Assembly (NCBI RefSeq): GCF_004340975.1
Contig: NZ_SLXA01000003.1
Span: forward strand, 1-64,000
Reading direction: 5' to 3'
Length of the DNA stretch: 64,000 nt
From: Frisingicoccus caecimuris
GTDB lineage: Bacteria > Bacillota > Clostridia > Lachnospirales > Lachnospiraceae
Positions 17,450-26,548 of the stretch are shown here, piece after piece; within the stretch, counting starts at the first letter, position 1, and each line of letters opens with the position of its first letter. Made by a program: the position numbers and the translations under genes. The notes beneath the pieces are model-generated. The model searched no databases. It saw only the letters and a program-made list of their open reading frames with translations, and was not told the origin of the DNA.

Positions 17450-17763
17450 ATAAAAGGAGCGGTGTTTGATTTTGTGAAATAACAGATACAGGGCATCTGC
17501 CAGAGAAATGACTAGAGGCCATAAAAAAGCCGAAGCTGTTGGCTTCGACTTAAAAGAGAAGAAAAATGTTATGAATTTATGTAAAAAGCTTTATCGCTTG
17601 TATGTTTTATATGATAAAGCATAGTTGTGATGAAATTGTGGTATTTTTATAAAAATCCAATGAACTCCATGAGAAAAAAATAAATATTTTTAAAATTATT
17701 CTTATGCGTTTTTACTTGTTATTCTATATAGATCCATTAAGAACGGAGGAAAACAGAGAGAAT
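17450..17763. other. intergenic stretch with one minus-strand hairpin
   Basis: A 314-base AT-rich gap between the sigma-factor fusion and the next plus-strand gene. The only clear structure is the minus-oriented terminator-like hairpin at 17523-17550. No small gene with a ribosome site was found. Confidence 0.5.
17523..17550 (-). terminator. terminator-like hairpin reading on the minus strand
   Basis: On the minus strand AGTCGAAGC pairs with GCTTCGGCT (9 pairs, one G-T) around a 5-base loop and is followed by TTTTTT. On the plus strand the stem lacks a T-run. No minus-strand gene lies immediately upstream, so it could end an unannotated antisense transcript or insulate the sigma-factor gene. 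Confidence 0.5.
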
Positions 17764-18780
17764 ATGAAGAAGATAATTTTATTTTTGAGGTATCCATTAA
17801 CAAATAAGGTAGGAGAAGCTGTTATTGTACCAGTAGAATCATTGCAGGAAAATTTATGGGAAGTCTGTAAAAAAGCGTACCCGGATGGAAAATATTTTTC
17901 TTTTGACCGGTATTACGGCAGAACCGAATTAACGAGTCTGGGGCGGATGTTTCCATATATATTGAGAGACGATGTGTATGTATGGAATGTACCTTACAGT
18001 GACTTGTCGATTCAGGAATTTCTTGATACTCACGGTCTTACAGAGCAGGATATGATTGAGGTGGAGGTGGATAATGTCGGCAGTGCCGGCGAAATGCTGC
18101 TGAGATTGTATCAGGAATGGGTTTCTTTTGCTGAAATTGCGGGTTTGGTTGTCGACCAAATTGGAAGAGGAATGACCGTTTATTCCGTTTTAAAATGGCT
18201 TTATTGCTCTTTCGGGAAAAAGAAAGAGTCGAAACCAAAAGTCAGAGAATTTTATCAGTTTCTTGTGAGCCGGAATCGATGGAATGTAAAGGTACTGGCA
18301 AAGCGGCTGAGTACAGATGAAACATTTTTAAAGGCGATGTTAGAGGCAGTTGGTTTTGAAGACAGAGGTGGTGGCGATTATACTTTTTCGAGGGAGAAAA
18401 ATGAAAAATTCGGGGAACTGTGTTCTGCCTATATGAATTCCTGGAGCAACAATCACGGGGGGGAGATCAATTGCTGTGGAGTAAATGAAGAAGTTTTTAT
18501 CATCAATCGAAATATGCTGTACCTGCGGATTTTGTGTTCTGAAATCCAGGCGAATCGTATCTGGGCAGAAGCAAAGAAAAAACTTCAAGAACTTATCTGT
18601 CAGAATTCGGAATACCTTTTTGTGGCAGGCGATGAAACGACCGTTTGTCTAAAGGAGCAATTTCCCGATGGTTTTGGATATGAAGAAGAATCATGGCTAT
18701 GGGGTGCACTTCACAGCCTGAATACATATCTGGACGGGAAAATATGGCCGTTGGAGGAACTACTGGAAAGAGAAATATAA
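17764..18780 (+). CDS. uncharacterised soluble protein
   Basis: About 338 residues from the ATG at 17764, preferred to 17704 because GGAGG lies upstream of it. The chain looks soluble and globular. A middle segment (VREFYQFLVSRNRWNVKVLAKRLSTDETFLKAMLEAVGFE) resembles a small helical winged or HTH-like unit. No catalytic motif or family is recognised. It stands alone between the sigma-factor fusion and the ABC operon and shares the bidirectional terminator at 18803. Confidence 0.55.
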   Translation: MKKIILFLRYPLTNKVGEAVIVPVESLQENLWEVCKKAYPDGKYFSFDRYYGRTELTSLGRMFPYILRDDVYVWNVPYSDLSIQEFLDTHGLTEQDMIEVEVDNVGSAGEMLLRLYQEWVSFAEIAGLVVDQIGRGMTVYSVLKWLYCSFGKKKESKPKVREFYQFLVSRNRWNVKVLAKRLSTDETFLKAMLEAVGFEDRGGGDYTFSREKNEKFGELCSAYMNSWSNNHGGEINCCGVNEEVFIINRNMLYLRILCSEIQANRIWAEAKKKLQELICQNSEYLFVAGDETTVCLKEQFPDGFGYEEESWLWGALHSLNTYLDGKIWPLEELLEREI

Positions 18781-18802
18781 AGAAATTTCAGTGTATTAGG
18801 AA

Positions 18803-18840
18803 GAAAGCATCCTTGTTTTAAGAGCAGGATGCTTTCCTTA
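18803..18840. terminator. bidirectional terminator
   Basis: GAAAGCATCCT and AGGATGCTTTC form a perfect 11-base stem between convergent genes. The flanking T-runs are weak on both strands. Confidence 0.65.
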
Positions 18841-18843
18841 ATA

Positions 18844-19992
18844 TTATATTGTGCGTTTTCGTTTGGAGATAGCCATGGCGATGCAGACAAAGGCCACAGC
18901 AAAAACCAATTGGATACCCAGCCCCTGAAGGACTTCAATACGGACATCTCCGGTAATACTGCCAAACTGGGCAAGCAGGTCATTGGTTTTTTCGTACCAA
19001 TAAACAGGAAGGAATTGTGCGGCGGTTTTGACGCCGGAATTCATATATTCCAGAGGTACAAAGGTGCCACAGAGAAAGCACATCCCCAGAGATATGACGT
19101 TGACGATGCCGGATAGCATATTTGAGTTGGTCGTGATCAGGCCGACCAGATATGAAATCGTCAGAGCAACAAGTAACATCATGAACGAATTGAGCAGGAA
19201 ATAGATAAATCCTCCATGGTTTATCAGTGTATCATGATAAAAAAACAGTGACGCAATGATGGTGATCGCCCACAGGACGATGGCGATGGTGGCGGCGGCC
19301 AGCAGGCTTTCAGTGTTTTGACGATGCATTGAGACGGCGGATGCCTGCATACGTTTTGGAAGATCACCCCTGCGGAAAGCAGCTAAAATATTGCCCATAA
19401 CATAGCAGAGGACGGACAGGAATAAATACGGAATATATCGAAAGTAATAGACAAAGTTTGGTGTTGCCCCTGCGGTTCCGTTGGTGTCCAGAAGATTGAC
19501 TTCGACTGTGGAAGGCATTTGGGAAGCCTCGGAGACTTCTTCTTCGGAAAAACCGGCGGCATAGTAGGTGCGGGCATTATTCAAAAAGCTGTTGATTTGC
19601 TGGTCTACATAGAAGGAGGTGTAGCTTCCGGGAACCTTTGTCACGGAAAGTTTTTGCCCATCGGCCATGCAGGTATCAAAGAAGTCGGATGGAATGCGGA
19701 CAATATACTCTATATCCCGGTAGAACAGCTTCTCCTGCATGGCGGCGGTATCATCCGCTAACAGGGTGACTTTGTGAAAGTGTTCCAGATAGGATATTAA
19801 TCCCCGGGCCAGTGGGCCTCCGTCGCTGTCGACAATACCGATTTTCACGCTTTCAGCCTGATAATTGCCGGGAATATCATTTTTGGCAACAGCCTGGAAC
19901 ATCATAGTCACACTGAAAAAAATGACCAGATAGAGTAAAATGAGGCCTTTGTTTTGTTTTAAAATTTTCATATATCCTTTATAAACTGTCAT
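18844..19992 (-). CDS. ABC-2 type transporter permease
   Basis: About 382 residues with the ABC-2 permease pattern: one N-terminal helix (GLILLYLVIFFSVTMMF), a large extracellular loop (about 45-180), then five membrane helices, with a C-terminal basic end (SKRKRTI). The start with GGAGGGAACGTT before ATG 19992 is preferred to an upstream ATG. Its start lies inside the end of the other permease gene (14-base overlap), so the two are translationally coupled and probably form a heterodimer with the ATPase encoded upstream. It is likely an exporter of a lipid-active or antibiotic compound. Confidence 0.85.
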   Translation of the reverse strand: MTVYKGYMKILKQNKGLILLYLVIFFSVTMMFQAVAKNDIPGNYQAESVKIGIVDSDGGPLARGLISYLEHFHKVTLLADDTAAMQEKLFYRDIEYIVRIPSDFFDTCMADGQKLSVTKVPGSYTSFYVDQQINSFLNNARTYYAAGFSEEEVSEASQMPSTVEVNLLDTNGTAGATPNFVYYFRYIPYLFLSVLCYVMGNILAAFRRGDLPKRMQASAVSMHRQNTESLLAAATIAIVLWAITIIASLFFYHDTLINHGGFIYFLLNSFMMLLVALTISYLVGLITTNSNMLSGIVNVISLGMCFLCGTFVPLEYMNSGVKTAAQFLPVYWYEKTNDLLAQFGSITGDVRIEVLQGLGIQLVFAVAFVCIAMAISKRKRTI

Positions 19993-21103
19993 AACGTTCC
20001 CTCCTGACCAGACAAAATGAAGCAATAATCAGAGCAGCGCACATGATGGAAAGCGTGATAAGGTTTCTTGTGTATCGGGCCGTATCATCATAGACATTGA
20101 TACAGTAAAAGGCATCAGAAATCAGAGCAGCCGGATTGATTCGATTAATGATCGGTACATGCTGTTCGACAATGTTCTTCATGGTATTATTCATCAGGCC
20201 CGCAAGAAAACTGCAGACCATCGATATGCCCAGTAGAATTCCGATTTTTACACCTTCACTCATGCGGCCGAGACTTCCGATAAAAATGCCCATGGATACG
20301 CCGATCATACTTCCAATCAGGCTGATTAGCAGCATATTTGAAAACTGTCCTTCAAAATCCAGGTGAAGCACATAACGCAGATAGATAAGTAAAATGAGGA
20401 CGCTGACAAATTGGAGAAGGAAAGAGGCAAGCATTTCCGAAACAATCAGCTTCAATTTGTGTGTAGGTGTCACACAGCGTCTGGCGGCCAGTGGGGTCAG
20501 GTTGGCCTGGAGCGTAATAGCAGCGCCAAAGCCAATAAAAGCACCGTACAGGCAGGCCATGGCAATAAGTGCATAGAAAAACTGGGCGTTACCGTCGGTT
20601 GTTTTTCCGCCAAGGGAGACCTGCTGAACTAAATCACTATAGTCAGACATTTGCAAAACAGCCTGTTCCATGCCTTCAGGGTGAATTGAGGCAATAGTCA
20701 TTAAAGTCTGCTTTCCGTTTTGATAACTTTCCAGGAGAGACTGGAGAATACTTTCTTCCAGACCATTTTTGATGACTGTCAGTGAGGGCGTTTGGCCGGC
20801 ATAGAAAATACCGGATATTTTATGGTTTTCCAGTGCGTTTCGTGCATCATCTTCAGACATTTCCTGAGTATGGATCAGTTCATTTTCACTGTTTTCAATA
20901 CCTTTTAGAAATTCAATAAAAACCGTATCCGTATCCGTTTGGGAGACGACAGCCACCGGGATGGTTTCAAAGTCAGCTTCTTCCATTTGACCAAAGGCAA
21001 AATAAAATAGTGTTCCCAAGATCAACGGAAAGAAGAGGGGCCAGAAAATGACATTAAAATTTTTCAGTTTGACAATGATATTGTATTTGATTAAATGAAG
21101 CAA
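19979..21103 (-). CDS. ABC-2 type transporter permease
   Basis: 374 residues, same architecture as its neighbour: N-terminal membrane helix (FWPLFFPLILGTLFYFAFGQM), extracellular domain and five C-terminal helices. It includes the ABC-2 segment IALLYG-like FFYALIAMACLYGAFIGFG. It begins 11 bases after the ATPase gene on the minus strand. Together with the ATPase and the second permease it resembles the two-permease LnrLMN-type exporters controlled by LuxR-type two-component systems. The substrate is not deducible. Confidence 0.85.
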   Translation of the reverse strand: MLHLIKYNIIVKLKNFNVIFWPLFFPLILGTLFYFAFGQMEEADFETIPVAVVSQTDTDTVFIEFLKGIENSENELIHTQEMSEDDARNALENHKISGIFYAGQTPSLTVIKNGLEESILQSLLESYQNGKQTLMTIASIHPEGMEQAVLQMSDYSDLVQQVSLGGKTTDGNAQFFYALIAMACLYGAFIGFGAAITLQANLTPLAARRCVTPTHKLKLIVSEMLASFLLQFVSVLILLIYLRYVLHLDFEGQFSNMLLISLIGSMIGVSMGIFIGSLGRMSEGVKIGILLGISMVCSFLAGLMNNTMKNIVEQHVPIINRINPAALISDAFYCINVYDDTARYTRNLITLSIMCAALIIASFCLVRRERYDSL

Positions 21104-21114
21104 TCGAATCCCTC

Positions 21115-22044
21115 CTAATCACGCAGTTGTTTTCCTGTGATTTCAAGAAAAACATCATTTAGTGTCGGAAGCTCGGAAAATACCCGTCCAAATGGAATGT
21201 GCTGTTCCTGCAGGTAATTCAGGACCCGTATGAGATTGTGCTCGGCGCCGGTGCATCGGAGCGTCAGTATCTGTTCGTGATAGCTCAGCTCAAATATATG
21301 GGGCAGTTGCTGGATATCATTCAAATGTTTTTGTTCCAGAGCAATGGCTTCGATTGTGATGGTCTCACCGGTTTTGATCATATTTTTCAACTCTTCCTTT
21401 GTACCGACGGCAATACTGCGGCCATGATCGATGATAGCAATGCGGGTACAGATCTGCTCTACTTCTTCCATATAATGGGAGGTGTAGATGATTGTGGACC
21501 CCTGGCGGTTCAGCTTCTGGATACCTTCCAGAATTTTATTACGACTTTGCGGGTCAACGGCCACGGTCGGTTCGTCCAGAATGATTAGTTTTGGTTTGTG
21601 GGCAATACCACAGGCGATATTTAAGCGGCGCAGGAGACCACCGGAAAGTTTTTTGGGGCGAACCCGGACATAGTCCTCCAGACCGACAAATTGGATGGCC
21701 TCTTCCACCAGATGGCGGCGCTTTGTCTTATCTTTAATGTAGAGTCCGCAAAAGTAATCGATATTTTCGTAAACCGTTAATTCATCAAAGACAGCCACAT
21801 TTTGCAGAACAATACCAATCTGTTGTTTGATTTTATAATTGTCCGGGCGCATTTCTTCTCCCATAATGCGGATCGTTCCCTTATCGTATTTTAAGAGAGC
21901 GAGCATACAGTTGATCGCTGTTGTTTTTCCCGAACCGTTCGGACCGAGCAGGCCGAAGATTTCTCCTTCATGAATATTCAGATTTAAATGGTCCAGAGCG
22001 ACCAGATTTCCATAGCGTTTGACCAGATTGTTGATTTCAATCAT
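21115..22044 (-). CDS. ABC transporter ATP-binding protein
   Basis: 309 residues with a complete ABC ATPase: Walker A GPNGSGKTT, Q-loop in QQIGIVLQNVAVF, signature LSGGLLRRL (a variant of LSGGQ), Walker B LIILDEPTVAVDP and H-loop STIIYTSHYMEE. The C-terminal 80 residues form the accessory domain typical of DrrA/LnrL-type exporter ATPases. It is the first gene of the three-gene minus-strand operon, divergent from the sensor kinase gene. The intergenic palindrome at 22109-22136 suggests control by the adjacent response regulator. Confidence 0.9.
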   Translation of the reverse strand: MIEINNLVKRYGNLVALDHLNLNIHEGEIFGLLGPNGSGKTTAINCMLALLKYDKGTIRIMGEEMRPDNYKIKQQIGIVLQNVAVFDELTVYENIDYFCGLYIKDKTKRRHLVEEAIQFVGLEDYVRVRPKKLSGGLLRRLNIACGIAHKPKLIILDEPTVAVDPQSRNKILEGIQKLNRQGSTIIYTSHYMEEVEQICTRIAIIDHGRSIAVGTKEELKNMIKTGETITIEAIALEQKHLNDIQQLPHIFELSYHEQILTLRCTGAEHNLIRVLNYLQEQHIPFGRVFSELPTLNDVFLEITGKQLRD

Positions 22045-22108
22045 TTCGAACCCTCCTTTGTTTCTGATTTTATTATACGTTTTTGATGCAAAATTCTGAA
22101 GTGCCGGT

Positions 22109-22136
22109 TGTCATGGAATCGGCATGACAAATGTCA
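22109..22136. promoter_or_regulatory. palindromic operator between the ABC operon and the two-component genes
   Basis: TGTCAT-N9-ATGACA (22109-22129) is followed after two bases by TGTCA (22132-22136), giving alternating half-sites and an embedded TGACA-AA-TGTCA palindrome. It lies in the divergent intergenic region. LuxR-type response regulators such as DesR and LiaR bind this kind of inverted repeat, so the neighbouring regulator is the likely ligand (inference). Confidence 0.6.
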
Positions 22137-22153
22137 CAATTAACGTTTTTTCC

Positions 22154-22183
22154 TTTACGCCCGCTGTATATTTAAGATATAAT
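22154..22183 (+). promoter_or_regulatory. candidate promoter of the sensor kinase gene
   Basis: TTTACG (22154-22159) and a perfect TATAAT (22178-22183) are separated by 18 bases, with the palindromic site just upstream, about 45 bases before the kinase ATG. Confidence 0.5.
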
Positions 22184-22228
22184 AAAATAACGATATAAAA
22201 GGAGAGAACCCTTTGGGGAAATTGGACT

Positions 22229-23314
22229 ATGAGATATTTTCAGGATACCGGAATATTAATGATATACGGGATGTTTTCTATTTTATATGTGGATATTGAT
22301 TTTCAATTTGTGTTTGGATTTTTATGTGGGGTCATACTCATGTGCGCCGGATATTTTATTGAAAAGAGACAGGTGCGAACAGCAGCAGGGCTGCTTTTTA
22401 CGTTAGCAGGGTTAGCTTTGTTGGATTTTCCTTATTTTATTCCGGTAGTCGTGTATATTTTTCTGCGTGATCGCCAATATGTTTTTGTGGTTACGGCCAT
22501 GTTGCTGGAAATATATTATTTTATACATGTAAGCGAATTTATACTTCCGTTTTTCTGTTTCGTAACATTTGGGGCCTTGCTGGCCGTTTTACTGGAAAAA
22601 CGGACGGAACAGTTTGAATATATGGAAGCATGGTTTAAACGTAGTCAGGATGACAGCAGAGAGCGGAATTTTTTGCTCAGTGAGAAGAATAAAGCACTTT
22701 TGGAAAAGCAGGACTATGCGCTGTATGCGGCAACACTGCGGGAGCGTAATCGAATTGCCAGAGAGATTCATGACAATGTAGGCCATGTCCTTTCACGCTC
22801 CATTTTACTGGTCGGAGCGATGAAAACAATCAATAAAGAAGCGACGATGCAGCCGCTGATTGAAAATCTGGACGATTCCCTGAATTGGGCCATGGACAGT
22901 ATTCGAAACAGTGTTCATGATCTGCACGATGAAGCGGTGAATCTTCAGGAGAGCGTACAAAATCTGGTCAGGGAATTCAAATTTTGTCCGGTGGAGTTGT
23001 GTTATGATATGGGACAGGACTTGCCGAAAGAAATTAAATACTGTTTTATCAGTATTACAAAAGAGGCCTTGTCGAATGTGATAAAGCATAGTAACGCAAG
23101 CCGGGTGGTTCTTTTGATGCGGGAACATCCGGCACTTTATCAGCTTTGTATTGAAGACAACGGAACGGTATCAGGAAGGACCAGTTCCCAGTCAACAACT
23201 TCGGGGATTGGACTGGTGAATATGCAGGAAAGAGTTCGGACCTTAAACGGTACGTTTCAAACGATGAACGACCGGGGATTCAAGATTTTTGTAACCATTC
23301 CCAAGGAATTGTAA
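22229..23314 (+). CDS. sensor histidine kinase, HisKA_3 type
   Basis: 361 residues. The first 130 hold about five membrane helices with very short loops, so sensing is probably within the membrane as in DesK or LiaS. The phospho-acceptor helix is RNRIAREIHDNVGH, the HisKA_3 motif of NarL-partner kinases. The ATPase lobe has the N-box in KEALSNVIKHSNA and a glycine-rich end GIGLVNMQERV. The next gene is its response regulator, 12 bases downstream. The divergent exporter operon is the probable target. Confidence 0.9.
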   Translation: MRYFQDTGILMIYGMFSILYVDIDFQFVFGFLCGVILMCAGYFIEKRQVRTAAGLLFTLAGLALLDFPYFIPVVVYIFLRDRQYVFVVTAMLLEIYYFIHVSEFILPFFCFVTFGALLAVLLEKRTEQFEYMEAWFKRSQDDSRERNFLLSEKNKALLEKQDYALYAATLRERNRIAREIHDNVGHVLSRSILLVGAMKTINKEATMQPLIENLDDSLNWAMDSIRNSVHDLHDEAVNLQESVQNLVREFKFCPVELCYDMGQDLPKEIKYCFISITKEALSNVIKHSNASRVVLLMREHPALYQLCIEDNGTVSGRTSSQSTTSGIGLVNMQERVRTLNGTFQTMNDRGFKIFVTIPKEL

Positions 23315-23326
23315 GGAGAGTTTGCG

Positions 23327-23947
23327 ATGAAAATTGTAATTGTGGATGATGACCGGCTTGTATCGGAGGCGTTGAAAACGATATTGGAAGTGAATGCGGA
23401 TGTCCACATAGCGGCAATTGGGACGGATGGAAGAGAAGCAGTATCGCTGTACCGGCAATACCGACCGGATGTTCTTTTAATGGATATACGGATGAAAGAT
23501 ATGAATGGACTGGAGGCTTCCGCAGAAATCCTGAAGGAATTTCCAGAAGCCAATATTTTGCTTCTGACAACATTTTTGGACGATGAGTATATTATTAAAG
23601 CGCTGAAGCTCGGAGCAAAGGGATATCTCTTAAAACAGGATTATGCCAGTATCCTTCCGGCACTTCGGGCTGTGGATTCGGGACAGACGGTATTTGGACA
23701 CGAAATCATTGCGAAAATCCCGGATTTGCTCCAAAAGAAAGTTTCTTTGGATTATTCGGCTTATGAAATCAACGAGCGGGAGCAGCAAATCATACGATGG
23801 ATCGCTGAGGGACTGAGCAATAAAGAGATTGCGGCGAAAATGTTTTTGAGCGAAGGTACTGTGCGTAATTATCTGAGTCAGATTTTAGATAAATTAAATC
23901 TTCGGGACCGGACTCAGGTGGCGGTTTTCTATTATCAGCATAAGTAG
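23327..23947 (+). CDS. NarL/LuxR-family response regulator
   Basis: 206 residues with a REC domain (acidic pair DDD near residues 6-8, phospho-acceptor in PDVLLMDIRMKD, lysine in GYLLKQD) and a LuxR-type HTH (EREQQIIRWIAEGLSNKEIA followed by LSEGTVRNYLSQILDKL). It is the cognate partner of the upstream kinase. It probably binds the palindrome at 22109-22136 and regulates the ABC exporter and itself. Confidence 0.92.
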   Translation: MKIVIVDDDRLVSEALKTILEVNADVHIAAIGTDGREAVSLYRQYRPDVLLMDIRMKDMNGLEASAEILKEFPEANILLLTTFLDDEYIIKALKLGAKGYLLKQDYASILPALRAVDSGQTVFGHEIIAKIPDLLQKKVSLDYSAYEINEREQQIIRWIAEGLSNKEIAAKMFLSEGTVRNYLSQILDKLNLRDRTQVAVFYYQHK

Positions 23948-24030
23948 ATTATTTCAAAAATAGACATTTTTCCACAAATGTGTTATGATTTTTTGTAATT
24001 ATAGAAAAAATAGAAGTAAGAGGTTTGACT

Positions 24031-25428
24031 ATGCTACAAACAATTGAAATGATTAATAATGCCGTCAATAATTTTGTCTGGGGCGTCCCGGCGATGGTCT
24101 GTATTATTGGTGTTGGTTTGTTTTTAAGCCTTCGTACCAGATTTTTGCAGATTCGCAAATTTCCCTATGCTATAAAGACGACGTTAGGGAGAATGTTCCG
24201 TAAACGGGAAGCTTCAGATGGGGCGATGACTCCATTTCAAGCAGTCTGTACCGCTTTGGCGGCAACGGTCGGGACGGGGAATATTGCCGGAGTGGCCGGG
24301 GCGATTGCCATAGGTGGTCCGGGGGCCGTTTTCTGGATGTGGATTTCAGCGCTGCTTGGCATGTGCACAAAATTTTCCGAAGTAACGCTGGCAGTACATT
24401 TTCGGGAGAGAAATGCCCGGGGAGATCTGGTTGGCGGACCGATGTATTATATTAAGAATGGTCTTAGCAAATATTGGCAGTGGCTGGCAGTGGCATTTTC
24501 AGCCTTTGGTGTTTTAACTGTATTTGGTACGGGAAATGCAACTCAGGTAAATACGATTACCACGGCGATTAATTCAGCTCTGCTGAATTATAATGTCATT
24601 TCTGATTCTGCCGTGAATCTTTCCAATATAATCATGGGTATTACGATTGCTGTGCTTGTAGGACTGGTCCTGCTCGGCGGAGTTAAGCGGATTGGGAGTG
24701 TTGCTGAAAAGCTGGTTCCTTTTATGGCGGTATTTTATATTATATTGGCGTTGGGAGTTGTTCTTCTGAATATTGAGAATGTACCTCGTGTTTTATACTC
24801 GATTGTCTATGGCGCATTTAATCCGAGTGCGGTTACCGGCGGTGTTGTGGGCGGTTTTTTCCTCAGTGTGCAAAAAGGCGTATCCCGTGGGATTTTTTCA
24901 AATGAAGCCGGTCTTGGTACCGGGTCGATCGCTCATGCTTGTGCGGATACACAGAAGCCTGTAAAACAGGGATTTTTCGGAATATTTGAAGTTTTTACAG
25001 ATACGATTTTGATTTGTACGCTGACAGCATTGGTCATTTTATGCAGCGGTGTACCGGTAAGCTACGGAAGTGCGGCCGGGGCGGAACTGACGATTCTCGG
25101 CTTTACATCGACCTATGGAAACTGGGTTTCCATTTTTACAGCGGTGGCCATGTGTTGTTTTGCCTTTTCGACGATCATCGGATGGGGACTTTATGGGGCC
25201 AGATGTATCGAATTTTTGTTTTCTTCCAGGGTCATCAAGCCATTTATGGTCGTTTACTCGCTGGTAGCTATTTTAGGTGCCACGGTGGATTTGGGACTGC
25301 TATGGAGTATTGCAGAGACATTTAATGGGCTGATGTCCATTCCAAACCTGATTGCACTGTTCCTGTTATCAGGAACAGTGGTGCGTCTGGTGAAGGAATA
25401 TTTCAGCACGGAAGGTAAAGATGCCTGA
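24031..25428 (+). CDS. alanine/glycine:sodium symporter (AGCS family)
   Basis: About 465 residues and ten or eleven membrane helices. Family signatures include TALAATVGTGNIAGVAGAI and GGPGAVFWMWISALLGMCTK near the N-terminus, and SNEAGLGTGSIAHA in the middle. It takes up alanine or glycine with sodium. ATG 24031 is chosen over TTG 24025 because AAGAGG sits at a better distance. It is monocistronic and ends in a terminator. Confidence 0.92.
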   Translation: MLQTIEMINNAVNNFVWGVPAMVCIIGVGLFLSLRTRFLQIRKFPYAIKTTLGRMFRKREASDGAMTPFQAVCTALAATVGTGNIAGVAGAIAIGGPGAVFWMWISALLGMCTKFSEVTLAVHFRERNARGDLVGGPMYYIKNGLSKYWQWLAVAFSAFGVLTVFGTGNATQVNTITTAINSALLNYNVISDSAVNLSNIIMGITIAVLVGLVLLGGVKRIGSVAEKLVPFMAVFYIILALGVVLLNIENVPRVLYSIVYGAFNPSAVTGGVVGGFFLSVQKGVSRGIFSNEAGLGTGSIAHACADTQKPVKQGFFGIFEVFTDTILICTLTALVILCSGVPVSYGSAAGAELTILGFTSTYGNWVSIFTAVAMCCFAFSTIIGWGLYGARCIEFLFSSRVIKPFMVVYSLVAILGATVDLGLLWSIAETFNGLMSIPNLIALFLLSGTVVRLVKEYFSTEGKDA

Positions 25429-25449
25429 AAATTAAAATAAGAATGATAG

Positions 25450-25496
25450 AAAGCGATGGGTTTCTGATATAGGAAATGGAAATTCATCGCTTTTTA
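25450..25496 (+). terminator. terminator after the symporter gene
   Basis: AAAGCGATG pairs with CATCGCTTT, with partial inner pairing, and is followed by TTTAAATT. Confidence 0.7.
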
Positions 25497-25543
25497 AATT
25501 GTTTTCGAATTGCTTTGTTTGTTTATAAAAATTTGAAAAATGG

Positions 25544-25572
25544 TTGTTTCGTCTCAACAATTGTGTTAAAAT
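25544..25572 (+). promoter_or_regulatory. candidate codY promoter
   Basis: TTGTTT (25544-25549), 17-base spacer, TAAAAT (25567-25572), about 38 bases before the codY start. Confidence 0.5.
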
Positions 25573-25609
25573 GTTGATTAGATGATAAATATGAAAAAGG
25601 AGGATGGAT

Positions 25610-26380
25610 ATGAGCGTTGAATTGTTAGACAAAACTAGAAAGATCAATAAGCTTCTTCATAATAATAATTCCAATATGGTTGTTTTCAATGACATATGTG
25701 AAGTCTTGAGTGATATATTGGAGTCCAATATTCTTGTGATCAGCAAGAAAGGTAAGATTCTGGGAATAAAAAACCGGTCCGGGCAGCCGTGTATTCACCA
25801 GTTGATTAGTGACAGTGTTGGCGGTCATATCGATTCGAGGCTGAATGAACGTCTGCTCAGCGTTCTTTCGACAAAAGAAAATGTTAATTTATTAACACTT
25901 GGATTTTCGTGTGATAATGTATCGACCTATGAGGCGATCATTACGCCGATTGATATTGCTGGTGAACGACTGGGAACGCTGTTTATTTACCGAAATGATA
26001 AGTCCTATGAAATTGACGACATTATTTTGAGTGAATACGGAACGACAGTTGTGGGACTTGAGATGTTGCGTTCTGTAAACGAAGAAAGTGCAGAAGAATC
26101 AAGAAAACTTCAGGTTGTGAAATCAGCTATCAGCACACTGTCCTTTTCCGAACTTGAAGCTATTACCCATATTTTTGATGAATTAGATGGAAATGAGGGT
26201 ATACTCGTGGCCAGCAAGATTGCCGACCGAGTGGGCATTACCAGGTCTGTTATTGTCAATGCTCTGCGCAAATTTGAAAGTGCCGGTGTCATTGAATCCC
26301 GTTCATCCGGTATGAAAGGTACTTATATTAAGGTCATTAATGATGCTGTATTCGACGAATTAAAGAAAATCAAAAAATAA
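25610..26380 (+). CDS. codY: GTP- and BCAA-sensing pleiotropic regulator CodY
   Basis: 256 residues, the usual CodY length. It starts with the hallmark SVELLDKTRKINKLLHNN, has an N-terminal GAF domain that binds isoleucine/valine (about 1-155), a linker helix, and a winged HTH ending the protein (ASKIADRVGITRSVIVNALR). In low-GC Gram-positives it represses amino-acid and virulence genes when GTP and branched-chain amino acids are high. ATG 25610 is preferred over 25604 because AGGAGG directly abuts the latter. It sits immediately upstream of rpsB, a widespread firmicute arrangement. Confidence 0.96.
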   Translation: MSVELLDKTRKINKLLHNNNSNMVVFNDICEVLSDILESNILVISKKGKILGIKNRSGQPCIHQLISDSVGGHIDSRLNERLLSVLSTKENVNLLTLGFSCDNVSTYEAIITPIDIAGERLGTLFIYRNDKSYEIDDIILSEYGTTVVGLEMLRSVNEESAEESRKLQVVKSAISTLSFSELEAITHIFDELDGNEGILVASKIADRVGITRSVIVNALRKFESAGVIESRSSGMKGTYIKVINDAVFDELKKIKK

Positions 26381-26414
26381 TTTAAAAAAGACATAAAATA
26401 TAGTTACAAAAGGC

Positions 26415-26444
26415 TTGCTTAATGCGAGTCTTTTGTGTTATAAT
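26415..26444 (+). promoter_or_regulatory. rpsB promoter
   Basis: TTGCTT (26415-26420), 18-base spacer and a perfect TATAAT (26439-26444). Confidence 0.7.
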
Positions 26445-26450
26445 CCTATT

Positions 26451-26548
26451 TTGTAAAAATATGACACGTGGGTCGATTTTCAGGCAGGTGCCGATAGGTC
26501 GCCTGAGAAGATGAAGTCCACGGATGTAAAACCAATGGAGGTATGATT
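26451..26548 (+). promoter_or_regulatory. structured rpsB 5' leader, candidate r-protein autoregulatory RNA
   Basis: The leader can fold into nested stems: CGTGG (26467-26471) with CCACG (26518-26522) and CAGGC (26481-26485) with GCCTG (26501-26505), followed by a linear stretch to the GGAGG at 26537-26541. S2 leaders are known to be autoregulated in bacteria. Whether this one belongs to a described class cannot be decided without a covariance search. Confidence 0.5.

Noticed and set aside
25528-25545. CodY box upstream of codY
   Set aside because: The best stretch (AAAAATTTGAAAAAT) matches the AATTTTCWGAAAATT consensus at only about 9 of 15 positions, which is expected by chance in AT-rich DNA.
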